A DNA stretch of 64,000 nucleotides from assembly GCF_900142995.1 (NCBI RefSeq), contig NZ_FRCR01000002.1, positions 169,768 through 233,767 on the forward strand, given 5' to 3'. Each line of letters begins with the position of its first letter. Within the stretch, counting starts at the first letter, position 1. The stretch is from Caldanaerovirga acetigignens (GTDB lineage: Bacteria; Bacillota; Thermosediminibacteria; Thermosediminibacterales; Thermosediminibacteraceae). The notes beneath the pieces were generated by a model that was not told the origin of the DNA, did no database searches, and saw only the letters and a program-made list of their open reading frames with translations. Below, piece after piece: positions 1-9,144 of the stretch. Position numbers and translations under genes: made by a program.

Positions 1-510
1 GATAAAGTCGTGGTCGAAGGTGTGCTGAAACTGGAAACGCTGTATGTAGCCGAAGCACCGTACTGTTCCCCCCAACAGCCGGTTCATTTTGTTGAAAATG
101 AAACCCCATTTACAATTTTTGTGGAAATTCCCGGAGCAAGAGAAGACATGGCGCTTGATTACGAAGTGGAGGTAGAGCATGTTTCTTCCAAAGTTGACCC
201 AAATGACTCTCGCAGGTATGAGGTAAGGGTAGTATTGAAGCTCGTGGCGAAGGTTACCAGAATGGTGCAGATGGATGTGGTCGTCGACGTGGAAGAAGCG
301 GCAGAAGAGGAGAAAAAAGGAGAGAAAAAAGAGTATAAAGACGATAAACCTTACATGACAATATACATCGTGCAAAAGGGCGATACTCTGTGGAAAATAG
401 CAAAACGATACAACGTCACTTTAGACGCAATAATAAAGGCGAACAACATCGCAAATCCCGATTTGATATACCCCGGACAAAAGTTAATCATCCCGAGACA
501 GATGCATTAA
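1..510 (+). CDS. SPOCS (DUF3794) / LysM domain protein, 3' part
   Basis: The reading frame is open to the left window edge, so this is the C-terminal part of a longer protein. About 95 residues resemble the end of a SPOCS (DUF3794) beta domain, found in spore coat and spore-envelope proteins. A charged Lys/Glu-rich linker follows, then a LysM domain with the usual start YIVQKGDTLWKIA and end YPGQKLIIP, which binds peptidoglycan or related glycans. The SPOCS-LysM order is typical of endospore-former coat morphogenesis proteins of the SafA type. A strong terminator follows the stop and separates it from the cyanophycin genes. The N-terminus and any further SPOCS repeats lie outside the window. 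The exact coat role is inference. Confidence 0.85.
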   Translation, partial: DKVVVEGVLKLETLYVAEAPYCSPQQPVHFVENETPFTIFVEIPGAREDMALDYEVEVEHVSSKVDPNDSRRYEVRVVLKLVAKVTRMVQMDVVVDVEEAAEEEKKGEKKEYKDDKPYMTIYIVQKGDTLWKIAKRYNVTLDAIIKANNIANPDLIYPGQKLIIPRQMH

Positions 511-515
511 AAAAT

Positions 516-541
516 TCCCGCAGAATGCGGGATTTTTATTA
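516..541 (+). terminator. Rho-independent terminator after LysM gene
   Basis: The stem CCCGCA / TGCGGG with a GAA loop (517-531) is followed by a T-rich tract. It starts six bases after the stop codon. Confidence 0.85.
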
Positions 542-577
542 TTTTTTTTGGGGGAAAATAACGCCGGGGTGATTTTT

Positions 578-1384
578 TTGGGAGAAAAAGTCAGGGGATA
601 TTTAATGGTAATAGGAGGAGCAGAAGACCATAGCGGGGACAAAAAGATATTAAAAAAGTTTGCCGAAATTTCTGGGCAAGGCAAGGCAAACGTTACTGTG
701 ATTACCGTTGCATCCCAGGACCATCAAGAGGTCGGGGAAATGTACGTCGAGATTTTTTCTGGGATAGGTGTAGGGCATATAGAAACCCTCGATATCAAAA
801 GCCGGAGCGATGCCAACAAGGAATCGGTTGCAGAGCGCATCGCGAGTTCCACGGGGATATTCTTTACGGGCGGAGACCAACTACGTATAACCAGCGTTCT
901 TGGAGGCACTAAAGCCCATTATGCGCTCGAAAGAGCATACAGACAGGGTGTAATTATTGCGGGGACCAGCGCAGGGGCTGCTGCCATGAGCGATACTATG
1001 ATAATAGGGGGAGAAGGAGACGAGGCGCCTAAAGGAAACATTGTCAGCATGGCGCCAGGCCTTGGGCTGTTGGAAGAGGTGGTAATTGACCAGCATTTTG
1101 CTCAGAGAGGGAGGATGGCCCGCCTTTTAATGGCTGTTGCCCAAAACCCATTTATTTTAGGGGTTGGTATAGACGAGGACACGGCGATCGTTGTCCACCC
1201 GGATGGTAATTTTTGGGTGATAGGCTCTAATACCGTAACCGTATTGGATGGAAATTGCATAAGCTTTACGAATGTTTCGGAGCTCGGGCCGGGTGAACCT
1301 CTTGCCGTATGCAATATTGCAATACACGTCCTGTCACCTGGATTGGGTTTTGATATGAAAAAGAGAAGGCCTCTATTTGAATGA
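578..1384 (+). CDS. cphB: cyanophycinase (peptidase S51 family)
   Basis: Cyanophycinase is a serine exopeptidase that releases beta-Asp-Arg dipeptides from cyanophycin. The protein carries GYLMVIGGAED near the N-terminus and the nucleophile motif GTSAGAA (Ser about residue 131), both typical of the S51 family, as is the length of about 268 residues. The frame is open back to a TTG at 548. I prefer TTG 578 because GGGGTGA at 566-572 gives a good ribosome site five bases away. The cyanophycin synthetase gene follows after 82 bases on the same strand, so the two are probably one unit for making and using the polymer. No isoaspartyl dipeptidase gene is seen here. Confidence 0.92.
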   Translation: MGEKVRGYLMVIGGAEDHSGDKKILKKFAEISGQGKANVTVITVASQDHQEVGEMYVEIFSGIGVGHIETLDIKSRSDANKESVAERIASSTGIFFTGGDQLRITSVLGGTKAHYALERAYRQGVIIAGTSAGAAAMSDTMIIGGEGDEAPKGNIVSMAPGLGLLEEVVIDQHFAQRGRMARLLMAVAQNPFILGVGIDEDTAIVVHPDGNFWVIGSNTVTVLDGNCISFTNVSELGPGEPLAVCNIAIHVLSPGLGFDMKKRRPLFE

Positions 1385-1405
1385 AAGGTGGAAAAATGCA
1401 TATAC

Positions 1406-1434
1406 CTTAGAGAAATGGATAGTATATTTCTAAG
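1406..1434 (+). repeat. inverted repeat between cphB and cphA
   Basis: CTTA-(GA)-GAAAT at 1406-1416 pairs with ATTTCTAAG at 1426-1434, leaving a short loop and a two-base bulge. No T tract follows, so it is not a standard terminator. It could be an mRNA processing or stability element between the two genes, or chance. Confidence 0.35.
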
Positions 1435-1466
1435 AGTTGGTGTAAGTCTTAAAAGGAGGAAATTTG

Positions 1467-4094
1467 ATGAGGATAGTCGATATAAGAGCCCTTGAAGGGC
1501 CCAACATTTACAGCCCAAAGCCGGTAATAAGGATGCTGGTGGATATAGGAAGATGGGATGACGTTTCCACAAAAGAATTGGGAGGATTTAAAGAAAGGCT
1601 TTTAGAAAAACTCCCCGGCCTTGCCCTGCACCACTGCTGCTTTGATAGGCCCGGCGGCTTTCTGATAAGACTTGATGAGGGCACGTACATTCCTCACGTC
1701 ATAGAACACGTGGCCTTGGAGCTTTTAAACTTATTGGGCCAGGATGTAAAATTCGGCAGGGCCAGGTGGTGGGAGGAAACAGTCTATAGCGTAGTGTTCG
1801 GCTATGAAAAAAAATATGCGGCCCTTGAGGCGGGAAAACTTGCTGTGCGGTTGGTAAAAGAGCTATTAAACGGAAAGGATGTAAACCTTGCAGAGGAGCT
1901 TTCGAAGATAGAGCATTATTCGGCAGAAAAAGAACTGGGTCCGAGCACGTCGGCAATAGAATTGGAAGCAAAAAGCAGGGGGATTCCGGTTACCAGGATT
2001 GGGGATGGGAGCTTTCTCATATTAGGTTACGGGGCTTTTCAGAAAAGGGTAAAAGCCACCCTGACTAACCAAACGAGCTGTGTTGCGGTAGATATAGCCT
2101 GTGATAAGATTTTGACTAAAAGGATGCTTACATTGGCGGGAATTCCCGTTCCGGATGGTATAGCGGTTTACACCGAGGAAGAAGCGGTAAAGGCTGCTGA
2201 AGAAATAGGATACCCGGTTGTGGTAAAACCCATAGACGGGAATCAGGGCAAAGGTGTGAGCCTGAATTTAAAAAACGAAAAGGAAGTGACAGAAGCTTTC
2301 CGCATTGCATCAGAGTACAGTCCAAAAGTCCTAGTGGAAAAATACATCCGGGGCAGGCATTACCGCTTGCTCGTTGTGGGCGGAAAATTTGTCTGCGCTG
2401 CAGAGAGAATACCGGCCCTCGTAGTGGGGGACGGAATCCACAGCATAAGGGAACTGATAGAAATGACAAATAACGATCCCAGGAGGGGCGAAGGGCACGA
2501 AAAACCCCTCACTAAAATAAAAATCGACCCTGTTGTGCTGCGGGTGCTGGCAAAGCACGGTTATACCCTCGATTCGATCCCGGAAAACGGACAAGTCGTT
2601 TTCCTCAGGGAAAACTGCAATCTCAGTACCGGCGGCACTGCTAGAGATGTAACGGACCTGGTATGCCCGGAAAACAGGACCTTGGCCGAAAGGGCTGCGG
2701 CCATGGTGGGACTGGATGTGGCCGGAATAGACGTGACAACAGAGGATATATCGGTGCCCATCGAAAAAAGCGGGGGTGCGGTAATAGAAGTCAATGCGGC
2801 GCCGGGAATCAGGATGCATCTTTATCCTTCGGAAGGGGAGTCCAGGCCTGCGGCAAAAGCTATAGTTGACATGCTTTTTCCAGGAGATCCTCCGAAATTT
2901 CCGCTGGTTGCAGTTACGGGCACTAACGGGAAGACCACTACTGTCCGGATGATAGCCGCCATTTTGGCCCATCACGGCTTAAAAGTTGGCATGACCTGCA
3001 CGGATGGCGTTTATATCGGAGGGCATTGCGTGAAAAAGGGCGACTGCAGTGGGCCTGAAAGCGCCCGGATGGTGCTTTTGGATCCTTCGGTGGAAGCGGC
3101 GGTCCTGGAAATCGCAAGGGGAGGTCTGATACGCGGCGGGCTTTCTTATGACAGAGCTGACGTTGGCGTAATTACGAACATAACCGGTGACCATCTTGGA
3201 CAGGATGGAGTTCATACCCTCGAAGACTTGATTTTCGTGAAGTCTTTAGTGGCAGAGCAGGTAAAATCTGAAGGATATGCAGTGCTTAATGCCGACGACG
3301 TCGCTTCGGTGGAGGTGAGAAAGAGGCTAAAGGGTAACGTAATCTTTTTCAGCCTCGAGGAGGACAATCTCGTGCTCCGGAAACACCTATCCGAAGGAGG
3401 TCGGGGCGTTTATTTAAAGGACGGAGTAATAGTTTTGCACTCGGAAAAGGATGTTATGCCATTGATGAAAATTACTGAAATACCTGCGACAATAAGGGGA
3501 AAAGCAAAGCACAACGCTCAAAATGTCCTGGCGGCAGTAGCTGCTAGCTGGGCTCTGAGTGTGCCTTCGGATACCGTAAAGAACGCTCTTTTGGCTTTCA
3601 AGTGCGATGAAAAAAATAATCCCGGACGATTGAACATAATTGAAAGCAGCAGTATGAGAATAATTCTCGATTACGGACACAACCCAGCCGCGCTGGAAGC
3701 GGTAATAGCTACTGCTAAATCCATGAATCCTGCACGTATGATAGGTGTTATAGCAAGCCCCGGCGACAGGAGGGACGATGCTATCTTAATGCTGGGACAG
3801 GTAGCTGGACGGGGTTTTCAGCGGCTTGTGGTAAAAGAGGATGAAGACCTGCGGGGCAGGAAGCCGGGAGAGGTGGCGTCGTTGCTCGTGAAGGGAGCTT
3901 TGAAGGCTGGATTGAAAAAAGAACAGATTGATGTTATCTTAAAAGAGAGCGAGGCCATAGCTTTTGCTATTGAGAATGCCAGAGAAGGCGATCTTGTAGT
4001 TATCTTTTACGAAAAATATGAGACAGCTCTAAAAGCCATTAAGGAAGCCATTAAAAGCCACGAGGAAACTCCTGCTTTGGCAGGGATAGTATAA
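1467..4094 (+). CDS. cphA: cyanophycin synthetase
   Basis: CphA polymerises aspartate and arginine into cyanophycin, a nitrogen-rich storage polymer, using ATP and without a template. The 875 residues match the usual family length. A family-specific N-terminal domain spans about 1-160. An ATP-grasp domain spans about 200-470 and holds VVKPIDGNQGKGVSL near 252. A Mur-ligase-like domain follows with the P-loop GTNGKTT at about 485-491. ATG 1467 is chosen over TTG 1464 because AGGAGG at 1454-1459 then has normal spacing. It follows cphB and has no clear terminator after it. The family is best known in cyanobacteria but is also found in heterotrophs including Firmicutes. Confidence 0.95.
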   Translation: MRIVDIRALEGPNIYSPKPVIRMLVDIGRWDDVSTKELGGFKERLLEKLPGLALHHCCFDRPGGFLIRLDEGTYIPHVIEHVALELLNLLGQDVKFGRARWWEETVYSVVFGYEKKYAALEAGKLAVRLVKELLNGKDVNLAEELSKIEHYSAEKELGPSTSAIELEAKSRGIPVTRIGDGSFLILGYGAFQKRVKATLTNQTSCVAVDIACDKILTKRMLTLAGIPVPDGIAVYTEEEAVKAAEEIGYPVVVKPIDGNQGKGVSLNLKNEKEVTEAFRIASEYSPKVLVEKYIRGRHYRLLVVGGKFVCAAERIPALVVGDGIHSIRELIEMTNNDPRRGEGHEKPLTKIKIDPVVLRVLAKHGYTLDSIPENGQVVFLRENCNLSTGGTARDVTDLVCPENRTLAERAAAMVGLDVAGIDVTTEDISVPIEKSGGAVIEVNAAPGIRMHLYPSEGESRPAAKAIVDMLFPGDPPKFPLVAVTGTNGKTTTVRMIAAILAHHGLKVGMTCTDGVYIGGHCVKKGDCSGPESARMVLLDPSVEAAVLEIARGGLIRGGLSYDRADVGVITNITGDHLGQDGVHTLEDLIFVKSLVAEQVKSEGYAVLNADDVASVEVRKRLKGNVIFFSLEEDNLVLRKHLSEGGRGVYLKDGVIVLHSEKDVMPLMKITEIPATIRGKAKHNAQNVLAAVAASWALSVPSDTVKNALLAFKCDEKNNPGRLNIIESSSMRIILDYGHNPAALEAVIATAKSMNPARMIGVIASPGDRRDDAILMLGQVAGRGFQRLVVKEDEDLRGRKPGEVASLLVKGALKAGLKKEQIDVILKESEAIAFAIENAREGDLVVIFYEKYETALKAIKEAIKSHEETPALAGIV

Positions 4095-4113
4095 TTATTT
4101 TTAAAAAAAGAGA

Positions 4114-4146
4114 AGGATTTTGATATTTTTCCCTGAAATATATAAT
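4114..4146 (+). promoter_or_regulatory. sigma-H-like promoter (overlapping a sigma-A -10) before ispE
   Basis: AGGATTT at 4114-4120 is followed by exactly 14 bases and then GAAA (4135-4138). This is the geometry I recall for the Bacillus spoVG sigma-H promoter (AGGATTT-14-GAAT). A TATAAT box at 4141-4146 could also serve sigma-A. Confidence 0.5.
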
Positions 4147-4173
4147 AGAGCTTTTTAAAGCGAGGGAGAGGAT

Positions 4174-5028
4174 TTGTACGCGGTTGAACTGGAGGCAAAG
4201 GCTAAGATAAATCTGACGCTGGATGTGCTCTACAAAAGGCCCGATGGTTATCACCAGGTAGAAATGATAATGCAAGAGATTTCCTTGAGGGATTATCTAG
4301 TTATTTCCCTTCTTCCCAAGAAGGATATAAGAATCGTAGCTGATTCTAAAGCCATTCCTGACGGTGAAGCTAACCTTGCCTTTAAGGCAGCTAAACTGCT
4401 TATAGAGGAGTTTAATCTCGACGCAGGGGTTGAAATAAAAATATTTAAGGAGATCCCCGTTGCGGCTGGACTTGCCGGGGGAAGCGCTGATGCGGCAGCG
4501 GTATTAAAAGGGATGAACGAGATTTTTGAACTGGGGCTTTCGACAGAAGAACTGATGCTATTTGGAGAAAAGTTAGGCGCTGATGTGCCGTTTTGCGTCA
4601 TGGGAGGCACGGCTCTTGCATGCGGCAAAGGGGAAGAGCTAAGTCGCCTCCCTGCAGTCCCGCCTGCAAGTCTTGTATTGATTAAACCGCCTTATTCGGT
4701 CTCCACTAGAGAGGTGTACAATAGACTAAAAATTAATTCTATTAAAAAAAGGCCTGAGACTCAAACTGTAATAGAAAGTATAAAGAAAGGAGACCTTGAG
4801 GGAATAGCAAAAGGCCTGTGCAATGTCCTAGAGGAGGTTACCTTTGCACAGCATCCGGAACTTAGGAAGTTTAAGGAGATGTTGAAGGAGAGGGGTGCTT
4901 TTGGAAGTCTAATGTCAGGCAGCGGCCCAACTGTATACGGTATTTTTGAGACAAAAAAAGATGCCGAAAGAGCAGCTACATCGTTGTCGCTTCCGGGATG
5001 CACGATTTTAATATCCTGCATGGCTTAG
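4174..5028 (+). CDS. ispE: 4-diphosphocytidyl-2-C-methyl-D-erythritol kinase
   Basis: IspE phosphorylates CDP-methylerythritol with ATP in the MEP isoprenoid pathway. It is a GHMP kinase: the N-terminal AKAKINLTLDV and the glycine-rich PVAAGLAGGSADAAA at 95-108 are diagnostic, as is the C-terminal GSLMSGSGPTVYG. The 284 residues are normal length. The start is TTG 4174, preceded by GAGGGAGAGG. ispE upstream of purR is a familiar Firmicute order; here two genes lie between them. A sigma-H-like and a sigma-A-like promoter precede it. Confidence 0.96.
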   Translation: MYAVELEAKAKINLTLDVLYKRPDGYHQVEMIMQEISLRDYLVISLLPKKDIRIVADSKAIPDGEANLAFKAAKLLIEEFNLDAGVEIKIFKEIPVAAGLAGGSADAAAVLKGMNEIFELGLSTEELMLFGEKLGADVPFCVMGGTALACGKGEELSRLPAVPPASLVLIKPPYSVSTREVYNRLKINSIKKRPETQTVIESIKKGDLEGIAKGLCNVLEEVTFAQHPELRKFKEMLKERGAFGSLMSGSGPTVYGIFETKKDAERAATSLSLPGCTILISCMA

Positions 5029-5039
5029 GAGGGAGAAAA

Positions 5040-5744
5040 ATGGTGGGGAAGTTTAAATCGATAAGGCTTGACAATTACAAGCCCTTGAGGGAGATCGTGT
5101 TCGAAGTTTTAAGACAGGCCATAATCTCGGGAGACTTAAAACCCGGAGAGAGGCTTATGGAAGTCCAGCTTGCCGAAGAAATGGGGGTTTCCAGGACACC
5201 GGTAAGGGAAGCAATACGCAAGCTGGAACTAGAGGGCCTGGTGGTGATGATTCCAAGAAAGGGGGCTTATGTGGCGGGGCTTTCACTGAAGGATGCCGCT
5301 GATGTGTTCGAAATAAGGCAAGCTCTGGAAGGCCTTGCTGCTGCGCTGGCTGCAGAGCGAATAACCGAAGAAGAGATAGAAAGCCTTGAAAAAATTCTGG
5401 TGGAAATAAACGAAGCGGCCGAAAAAGAAGATGTGGATATGGTGATAAAAAAAGATGCCGAGTTCCACCAGATATTATTCAAAGCAACCCGGAACGACAG
5501 GCTTGTGCAGATAATAAATAACCTGAAAGAACAGATAGACCGGTTCAGAGTTCAGTCCTTTACCAACAAGGCGAGAATTAAGAGCCTTATGGAGGAACAC
5601 AAAAAGATTGTGGAAGCCATAACCGAAAGGAATGTAGAACTCGCCAAAAAGTTGGCCGAAGAACACATAGAAAAGGTAGAAAACAACGTGATGAATATAT
5701 TGAGAAAAGAGATGAATATGATGGAGGATGACCTGCCATGCTGA
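5040..5744 (+). CDS. GntR family regulator, FadR/FCD type
   Basis: A transcription regulator of 234 residues. The winged helix-turn-helix (about 14-75) includes GERLMEVQLAEEMGVSRTPV, typical of GntR proteins. The helical FCD effector domain (about 80-215) has the family elements VFEIRQALEG, FHQILFKAT and EHKKIVEAI. ATG 5040 is chosen because AGGAGGG lies just upstream; the frame also runs back into ispE without a better site. It starts 12 bases after ispE and overlaps the next gene by 7 bases, so it is cotranscribed. Its ligand and targets are unknown. FCD regulators often bind TTGTATACAA-like sites, and one such palindrome lies at 45440-45461. Confidence 0.9.
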   Translation: MVGKFKSIRLDNYKPLREIVFEVLRQAIISGDLKPGERLMEVQLAEEMGVSRTPVREAIRKLELEGLVVMIPRKGAYVAGLSLKDAADVFEIRQALEGLAAALAAERITEEEIESLEKILVEINEAAEKEDVDMVIKKDAEFHQILFKATRNDRLVQIINNLKEQIDRFRVQSFTNKARIKSLMEEHKKIVEAITERNVELAKKLAEEHIEKVENNVMNILRKEMNMMEDDLPC

Positions 5745-6499
5745 AGGCCCTTATTTTGGCCGGAAGCGGAAAAAACGATAAGTTGAAAGAGGATAAAGAA
5801 ACCCCTAAGGCATTGATTAAAATAAACGGGCGCGAGATGATTCTTTATATTTTAGAGGCCCTGAAAAAACTTGATTACATAGAAAAAATTGTTGTAGTGG
5901 GACCTGAAAAAAAACTGAGCTCGGTAATTAAAAATTACGAAGTTGAAATAGTCCAGCAAGGCTATGAACTCATAGACAACGTAATAAAAGGTCTTGAATG
6001 TTTTTCAGACGAAGATGAAGTTCTGATTTTGACTTCAGATATTCCGATGATAACGCCGGAAGCCTTGGATGATTTTGTGAAAAGGGCAAAAGAGTCTGAC
6101 GCTGAGTTTGCATACCCCATAATTTCAAAGGAAGATACTGAAAGAAAGTTTCCCGGGGTGAAGAGGACTTACGTAAAGGTAAAGGAAGGGACGTTTACCG
6201 GGGGCAATGCGGTTTTAGTCAAGGTTGGCAGCGGCAAAAAGTGCCTTAACAAGGCCAGGGATTTTTTTATTTACAGGAAGAGTCCTTGGAAGCTGGCTGC
6301 TATTTTAGGAATACCAGTAGTGCTGAAGTTCTTATTGGGACGGATTACCATTTCCGAAATTGAAAAAAGGGTCTTTGAACTTTTTGGCATAAACGCCCGG
6401 GCTGTAATAAGTAGATTCCCTGAGTTAGGCAGCGATGTGGACAAGGAAAGCGATCTGGAGCTTGCACGAAGAGTACTGGCGCGGGAGGTACTACAATGA
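5738..6499 (+). CDS. MobA-like nucleotidyltransferase
   Basis: A 253-residue protein of the NTP-transferase (GT-A fold) type. The N-terminus LKALILAGSGKND and KTPK-like lysine region (KETPKALIKINGREM) fit a nucleotide-binding Rossmann start, and LTSDIPMITPEAL fits the metal-binding Asp region. The substrate cannot be told from sequence; MobA and IspD relatives transfer CMP or GMP to small molecules. It overlaps the GntR gene by 7 bases and purR by 4 bases (ATGA), so it belongs to the same operon. This gene and the GntR gene sit between ispE and purR, which are nearly adjacent in Bacillus. Confidence 0.8.
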   Translation: MLKALILAGSGKNDKLKEDKETPKALIKINGREMILYILEALKKLDYIEKIVVVGPEKKLSSVIKNYEVEIVQQGYELIDNVIKGLECFSDEDEVLILTSDIPMITPEALDDFVKRAKESDAEFAYPIISKEDTERKFPGVKRTYVKVKEGTFTGGNAVLVKVGSGKKCLNKARDFFIYRKSPWKLAAILGIPVVLKFLLGRITISEIEKRVFELFGINARAVISRFPELGSDVDKESDLELARRVLAREVLQ

Positions 6500-7320
6500 G
6501 GCGGAGCAAAAGGCTAGTGCTTTTATCCAAATTCTTAAGCGACAATCCCAACCGCATCTTCACATTGAAGTTTTTCGGCGAAAAGTACGATGCGGCTAAA
6601 TCTTCTATAAGCGAAGATTTGAATATAATAAAGGACGCCTTTTATGAAGGCGGAGAAGGTGTATTGGAAACAATTCCCGGCGCGGCGGGTGGCGTCAGAT
6701 TTCGAATAAAAAGGCCAAAAGAGGAAATCGAAAATTTTATTTTGGGGCTTTGCAGTGTTTTATCAGACCGGTCCAGGATAATCCCGGGGGGCTATCTTTA
6801 TATGACTGATATAATATTTTCTCCGGAGTATTCCTCTCGAATAGGCGAAATTTTTGCTCAAATATTCGTAGAAGAAGAACCGTCCTGCGTCCTTACTGTT
6901 GAAACTAAGGGAATACCGCTGGCTTTGATGACGGCAAAAGCCCTGGGAGTGCCCCTGGTGGTGGCGAGAAGAGACAGCAGGGTAACAGAAGGGCCTTCGG
7001 TTAATATAAGCTATGTATCGGGTTCAAGCCAGAGGATTCAAAATATGGCATTGCCCACAAGGGCCCTGTCAAAGAATGCGAGGGTACTTATAGTCGACGA
7101 TTTTATGAAGGGCGGAGGCACCGCCCGAGGCATGATGGAACTGGTGAGGCAGTTTGGAGCGGAAGTGGTGGGAGTGGCGGTATTGGTGACAACTGCCCTA
7201 CCGGTTGAAAAACTGGTGAAAAACTATATCTCACTCATGGTGCTTGAAAAGATTGATGCTGAAACAGGCCAAATTATCTTAAAACCCCTCAAATTTCAAA
7301 ACGACAAAGAAGGATTTTGA
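6496..7320 (+). CDS. purR: pur operon repressor PurR
   Basis: PurR of Firmicutes represses purine synthesis genes and is released by PRPP. The N-terminal winged helix (about 1-75) opens with RRSKRLVLLSKFL and has the typical SSISEDLNIIK region. A phosphoribosyltransferase-like domain follows with the PRPP loop VLIVDDFMKGGGTARGM at about 197-213. At 274 residues it matches the family. It begins with an ATGA overlap to the preceding gene. Its stop codon is embedded in the -35/-10 spacer of the spoVG promoter. No PurBox pair was searched for in detail. Confidence 0.96.
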   Translation: MRRSKRLVLLSKFLSDNPNRIFTLKFFGEKYDAAKSSISEDLNIIKDAFYEGGEGVLETIPGAAGGVRFRIKRPKEEIENFILGLCSVLSDRSRIIPGGYLYMTDIIFSPEYSSRIGEIFAQIFVEEEPSCVLTVETKGIPLALMTAKALGVPLVVARRDSRVTEGPSVNISYVSGSSQRIQNMALPTRALSKNARVLIVDDFMKGGGTARGMMELVRQFGAEVVGVAVLVTTALPVEKLVKNYISLMVLEKIDAETGQIILKPLKFQNDKEGF

Positions 7321-7335
7321 TATTTTTTATAGAAC
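7311..7335 (+). promoter_or_regulatory. sigma-H-like promoter of spoVG
   Basis: AGGATTT (7311-7317), 14 bases, then GAAC (7332-7335). The -35 and the spacing match the classical sigma-H promoter of Bacillus spoVG; the -10 differs in one base. The spacer contains the purR stop codon. Confidence 0.6.
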
Positions 7336-7362
7336 TACTAAAAAAACGGGTTAGGGGGAGGC

Positions 7363-7623
7363 ATGGCCTTGGAAGTAACTGACGTCCGTATAAAGAAGGT
7401 AGAAAATGAGGGCAGGATGAAGGCCATTGTTTCGGTGACGTTCGACGACGAGTTTGTGGTCCACGATATAAGGATTATAGAAGGGGAAAAAGGCCTTTTC
7501 ATCGCCATGCCCAGCCGCAAGACCGCAAGTGGCCGCTTCAAAGACGTAGCTCATCCTATAAATAAAACTTCTAGAGCTAAGATTGAGCAGGCGATTTTAA
7601 GACAATATGAAGCAGGAGTGTAA
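7363..7623 (+). CDS. spoVG: septation / sporulation regulator SpoVG
   Basis: SpoVG is a small nucleic-acid-binding regulator that affects septation and early sporulation and is conserved in most Firmicutes. The 86 residues contain the family core [31 protein letters not shown] and FIAMPSRKT, ending [18 protein letters not shown]. The ATG follows GGGGGAGG. Position after purR and before glmU is the standard order, although yabJ/ridA is absent between purR and spoVG. A sigma-H-like promoter lies just upstream and a strong terminator follows. Confidence 0.97.
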   Translation: MALEVTDVRIKKVENEGRMKAIVSVTFDDEFVVHDIRIIEGEKGLFIAMPSRKTASGRFKDVAHPINKTSRAKIEQAILRQYEAGV

Positions 7624-7626
7624 AGT

Positions 7627-7664
7627 AAATATAGGGCAGTTCCTGTCCTATATTTTTCTTTTTG
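7627..7664 (+). terminator. terminator after spoVG
   Basis: A 13-bp stem (7627-7639 with 7643-7655, one G-U pair) with loop TTC, followed by a T-rich run. It starts three bases after the spoVG stop. Confidence 0.9.
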
Positions 7665-7746
7665 AACTAGAGAGGATTTTTGCGAAAAATGTCGAAGTAC
7701 GAGAAGGTTTGTGTTTTCCAATGAACCATAATGGGGGGAAACGGGT

Positions 7747-9144
7747 GTGGACTTTACTGCGATTATTTTGGCAGCCGGTGAAGGAACGCGTATGAACTCT
7801 AGCATACCTAAGGTGCTTCACAAGGTATGCGGTGTTCCCATGCTGGGACACGTGATTTCTCAGGCTAAGGAGGCCGGAGCCAAGAGGATAATTGTGGTGG
7901 TGGGCAGGGGTGCGGAGGAAATAAAAAGAGCTTTTGAAGGGCAAAAGGTGGAATTTGTCCTGCAGGCTGAACAAAAAGGTACAGGACATGCACTTTTGCA
8001 AACAGAAAGTGCAGTAAAAGGAGAAGAAACCCTCCTTGTGCTCTATGGAGACATGCCTCTTGTTACCAGCGAAACTTTAAAGTCCATGGTTGAATATCAT
8101 ATCCGGAACCTAACCGCTGCGACGGTGATGACGGCGAAGGTGAAGGACCCTGCGGGTTATGGGCGGATTATAAGGGAAGGGTATAGGGTGATCGCCATAA
8201 AGGAAGAGAAGGATGCGTCTCAGGAAGAAAAGGCCATCGGCGAAATAAATTCCGGCATATACTGCTTCGATGGGGAACGGGTTTTTGAAGCACTACGCCA
8301 GGTAAATAATAACAACGCACAAGGCGAATACTATCTAACGGATGTAGTGGAGATACTCAACCGAGAGGGAGAAAATGTTTTGGCCTATGAAGTTCAAGAC
8401 CCGAGCGAGGTGCAGGGGGTAAACGATAGGATACAACTGGCGATGGCCCAGTCTGTAATGCAAAAGAGGATAATTCATCGCTTTATGAGGGGGGGAGTTA
8501 CGTTTTTGGCCCCTGATTCTTGTGTTGTGGATGCAGGAGTTGAAATCGGAAGGGATACCATCATTTACCCCGGAGTGATCCTAGAAGGAAAAACCAAGAT
8601 AGGAGAATGCTGTACGATAGTGGGATACAGCAGGATAGTAGACTCCTGCATAGGTAACAATGTGGAGATTGCCATGTGCCATATAAGGGAAAGCGTGATC
8701 GAGGATGGCGTAAAAATAGGACCTTTTGCTAACATACGTCCTGGAACCCATTTGATGGCGGGAGTTAAGGTGGGAGATTTCGTGGAAATAAAAAACAGCA
8801 AAGTTGGCGAAAGCTCTAAAGTGCCTCACCTTTCGTACGTTGGAGATGCCGATATAGGAAGCAATGTCAACATCGGTGCAGGGGTGATTTTTGTAAACTA
8901 CGACGGCTTTAAAAAGCACAGAACGGTGGTGGAGGATGAGGCTTTCATAGGTTGCAACTCCAATCTTATTGCGCCGGTTAGGGTAGGGCACAGTTCCTAT
9001 ATAGCCGCAGGCTCCACGATAACCAAGGACGTGGAGGAAGGAGCTTTAGCAATAGCAAGGTCGCGGCAGGAAAATATATCCGGATGGGCGAGGAAACGCA
9101 AAGAACGCGAAGGAGGGAATAAAAGCGATGGAAAACAGGCTTGA
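7747..9144 (+). CDS. glmU: bifunctional UDP-GlcNAc pyrophosphorylase / GlcN-1-P acetyltransferase
   Basis: GlmU acetylates glucosamine-1-phosphate and then couples it to UTP, giving UDP-GlcNAc for the cell wall. The N-terminal uridylyltransferase domain opens with [14 protein letters not shown]. The C-terminal half (about 250-450) is a left-handed beta helix of hexapeptide repeats, with [10 protein letters not shown] and the acetyl-CoA region [17 protein letters not shown]. At 465 residues it is standard. The start is GTG 7747 after a GGGGGG stretch. Its 3' end overlaps prs by 17 bases. glmU-prs is the usual Firmicute pairing. Confidence 0.97.
   Translation: MDFTAIILAAGEGTRMNSSIPKVLHKVCGVPMLGHVISQAKEAGAKRIIVVVGRGAEEIKRAFEGQKVEFVLQAEQKGTGHALLQTESAVKGEETLLVLYGDMPLVTSETLKSMVEYHIRNLTAATVMTAKVKDPAGYGRIIREGYRVIAIKEEKDASQEEKAIGEINSGIYCFDGERVFEALRQVNNNNAQGEYYLTDVVEILNREGENVLAYEVQDPSEVQGVNDRIQLAMAQSVMQKRIIHRFMRGGVTFLAPDSCVVDAGVEIGRDTIIYPGVILEGKTKIGECCTIVGYSRIVDSCIGNNVEIAMCHIRESVIEDGVKIGPFANIRPGTHLMAGVKVGDFVEIKNSKVGESSKVPHLSYVGDADIGSNVNIGAGVIFVNYDGFKKHRTVVEDEAFIGCNSNLIAPVRVGHSSYIAAGSTITKDVEEGALAIARSRQENISGWARKRKEREGGNKSDGKQA

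Noticed and set aside
1102..1572. A 156-codon - strand frame opposite the end of cphB and start of cphA
   Set aside because: No ribosome site, no recognisable protein, and it lies antisense to two well supported genes.
578..4094. Cyanobacterial origin of the cph genes
   Set aside because: Ribosome sites and codon style look like their neighbours, and cph genes are known in other Firmicutes; nothing in the sequence shows recent transfer.
7607..7795. A short + strand frame between spoVG and glmU
   Set aside because: It crosses the strong terminator at 7627-7664 and overlaps glmU in another frame; no protein resemblance.
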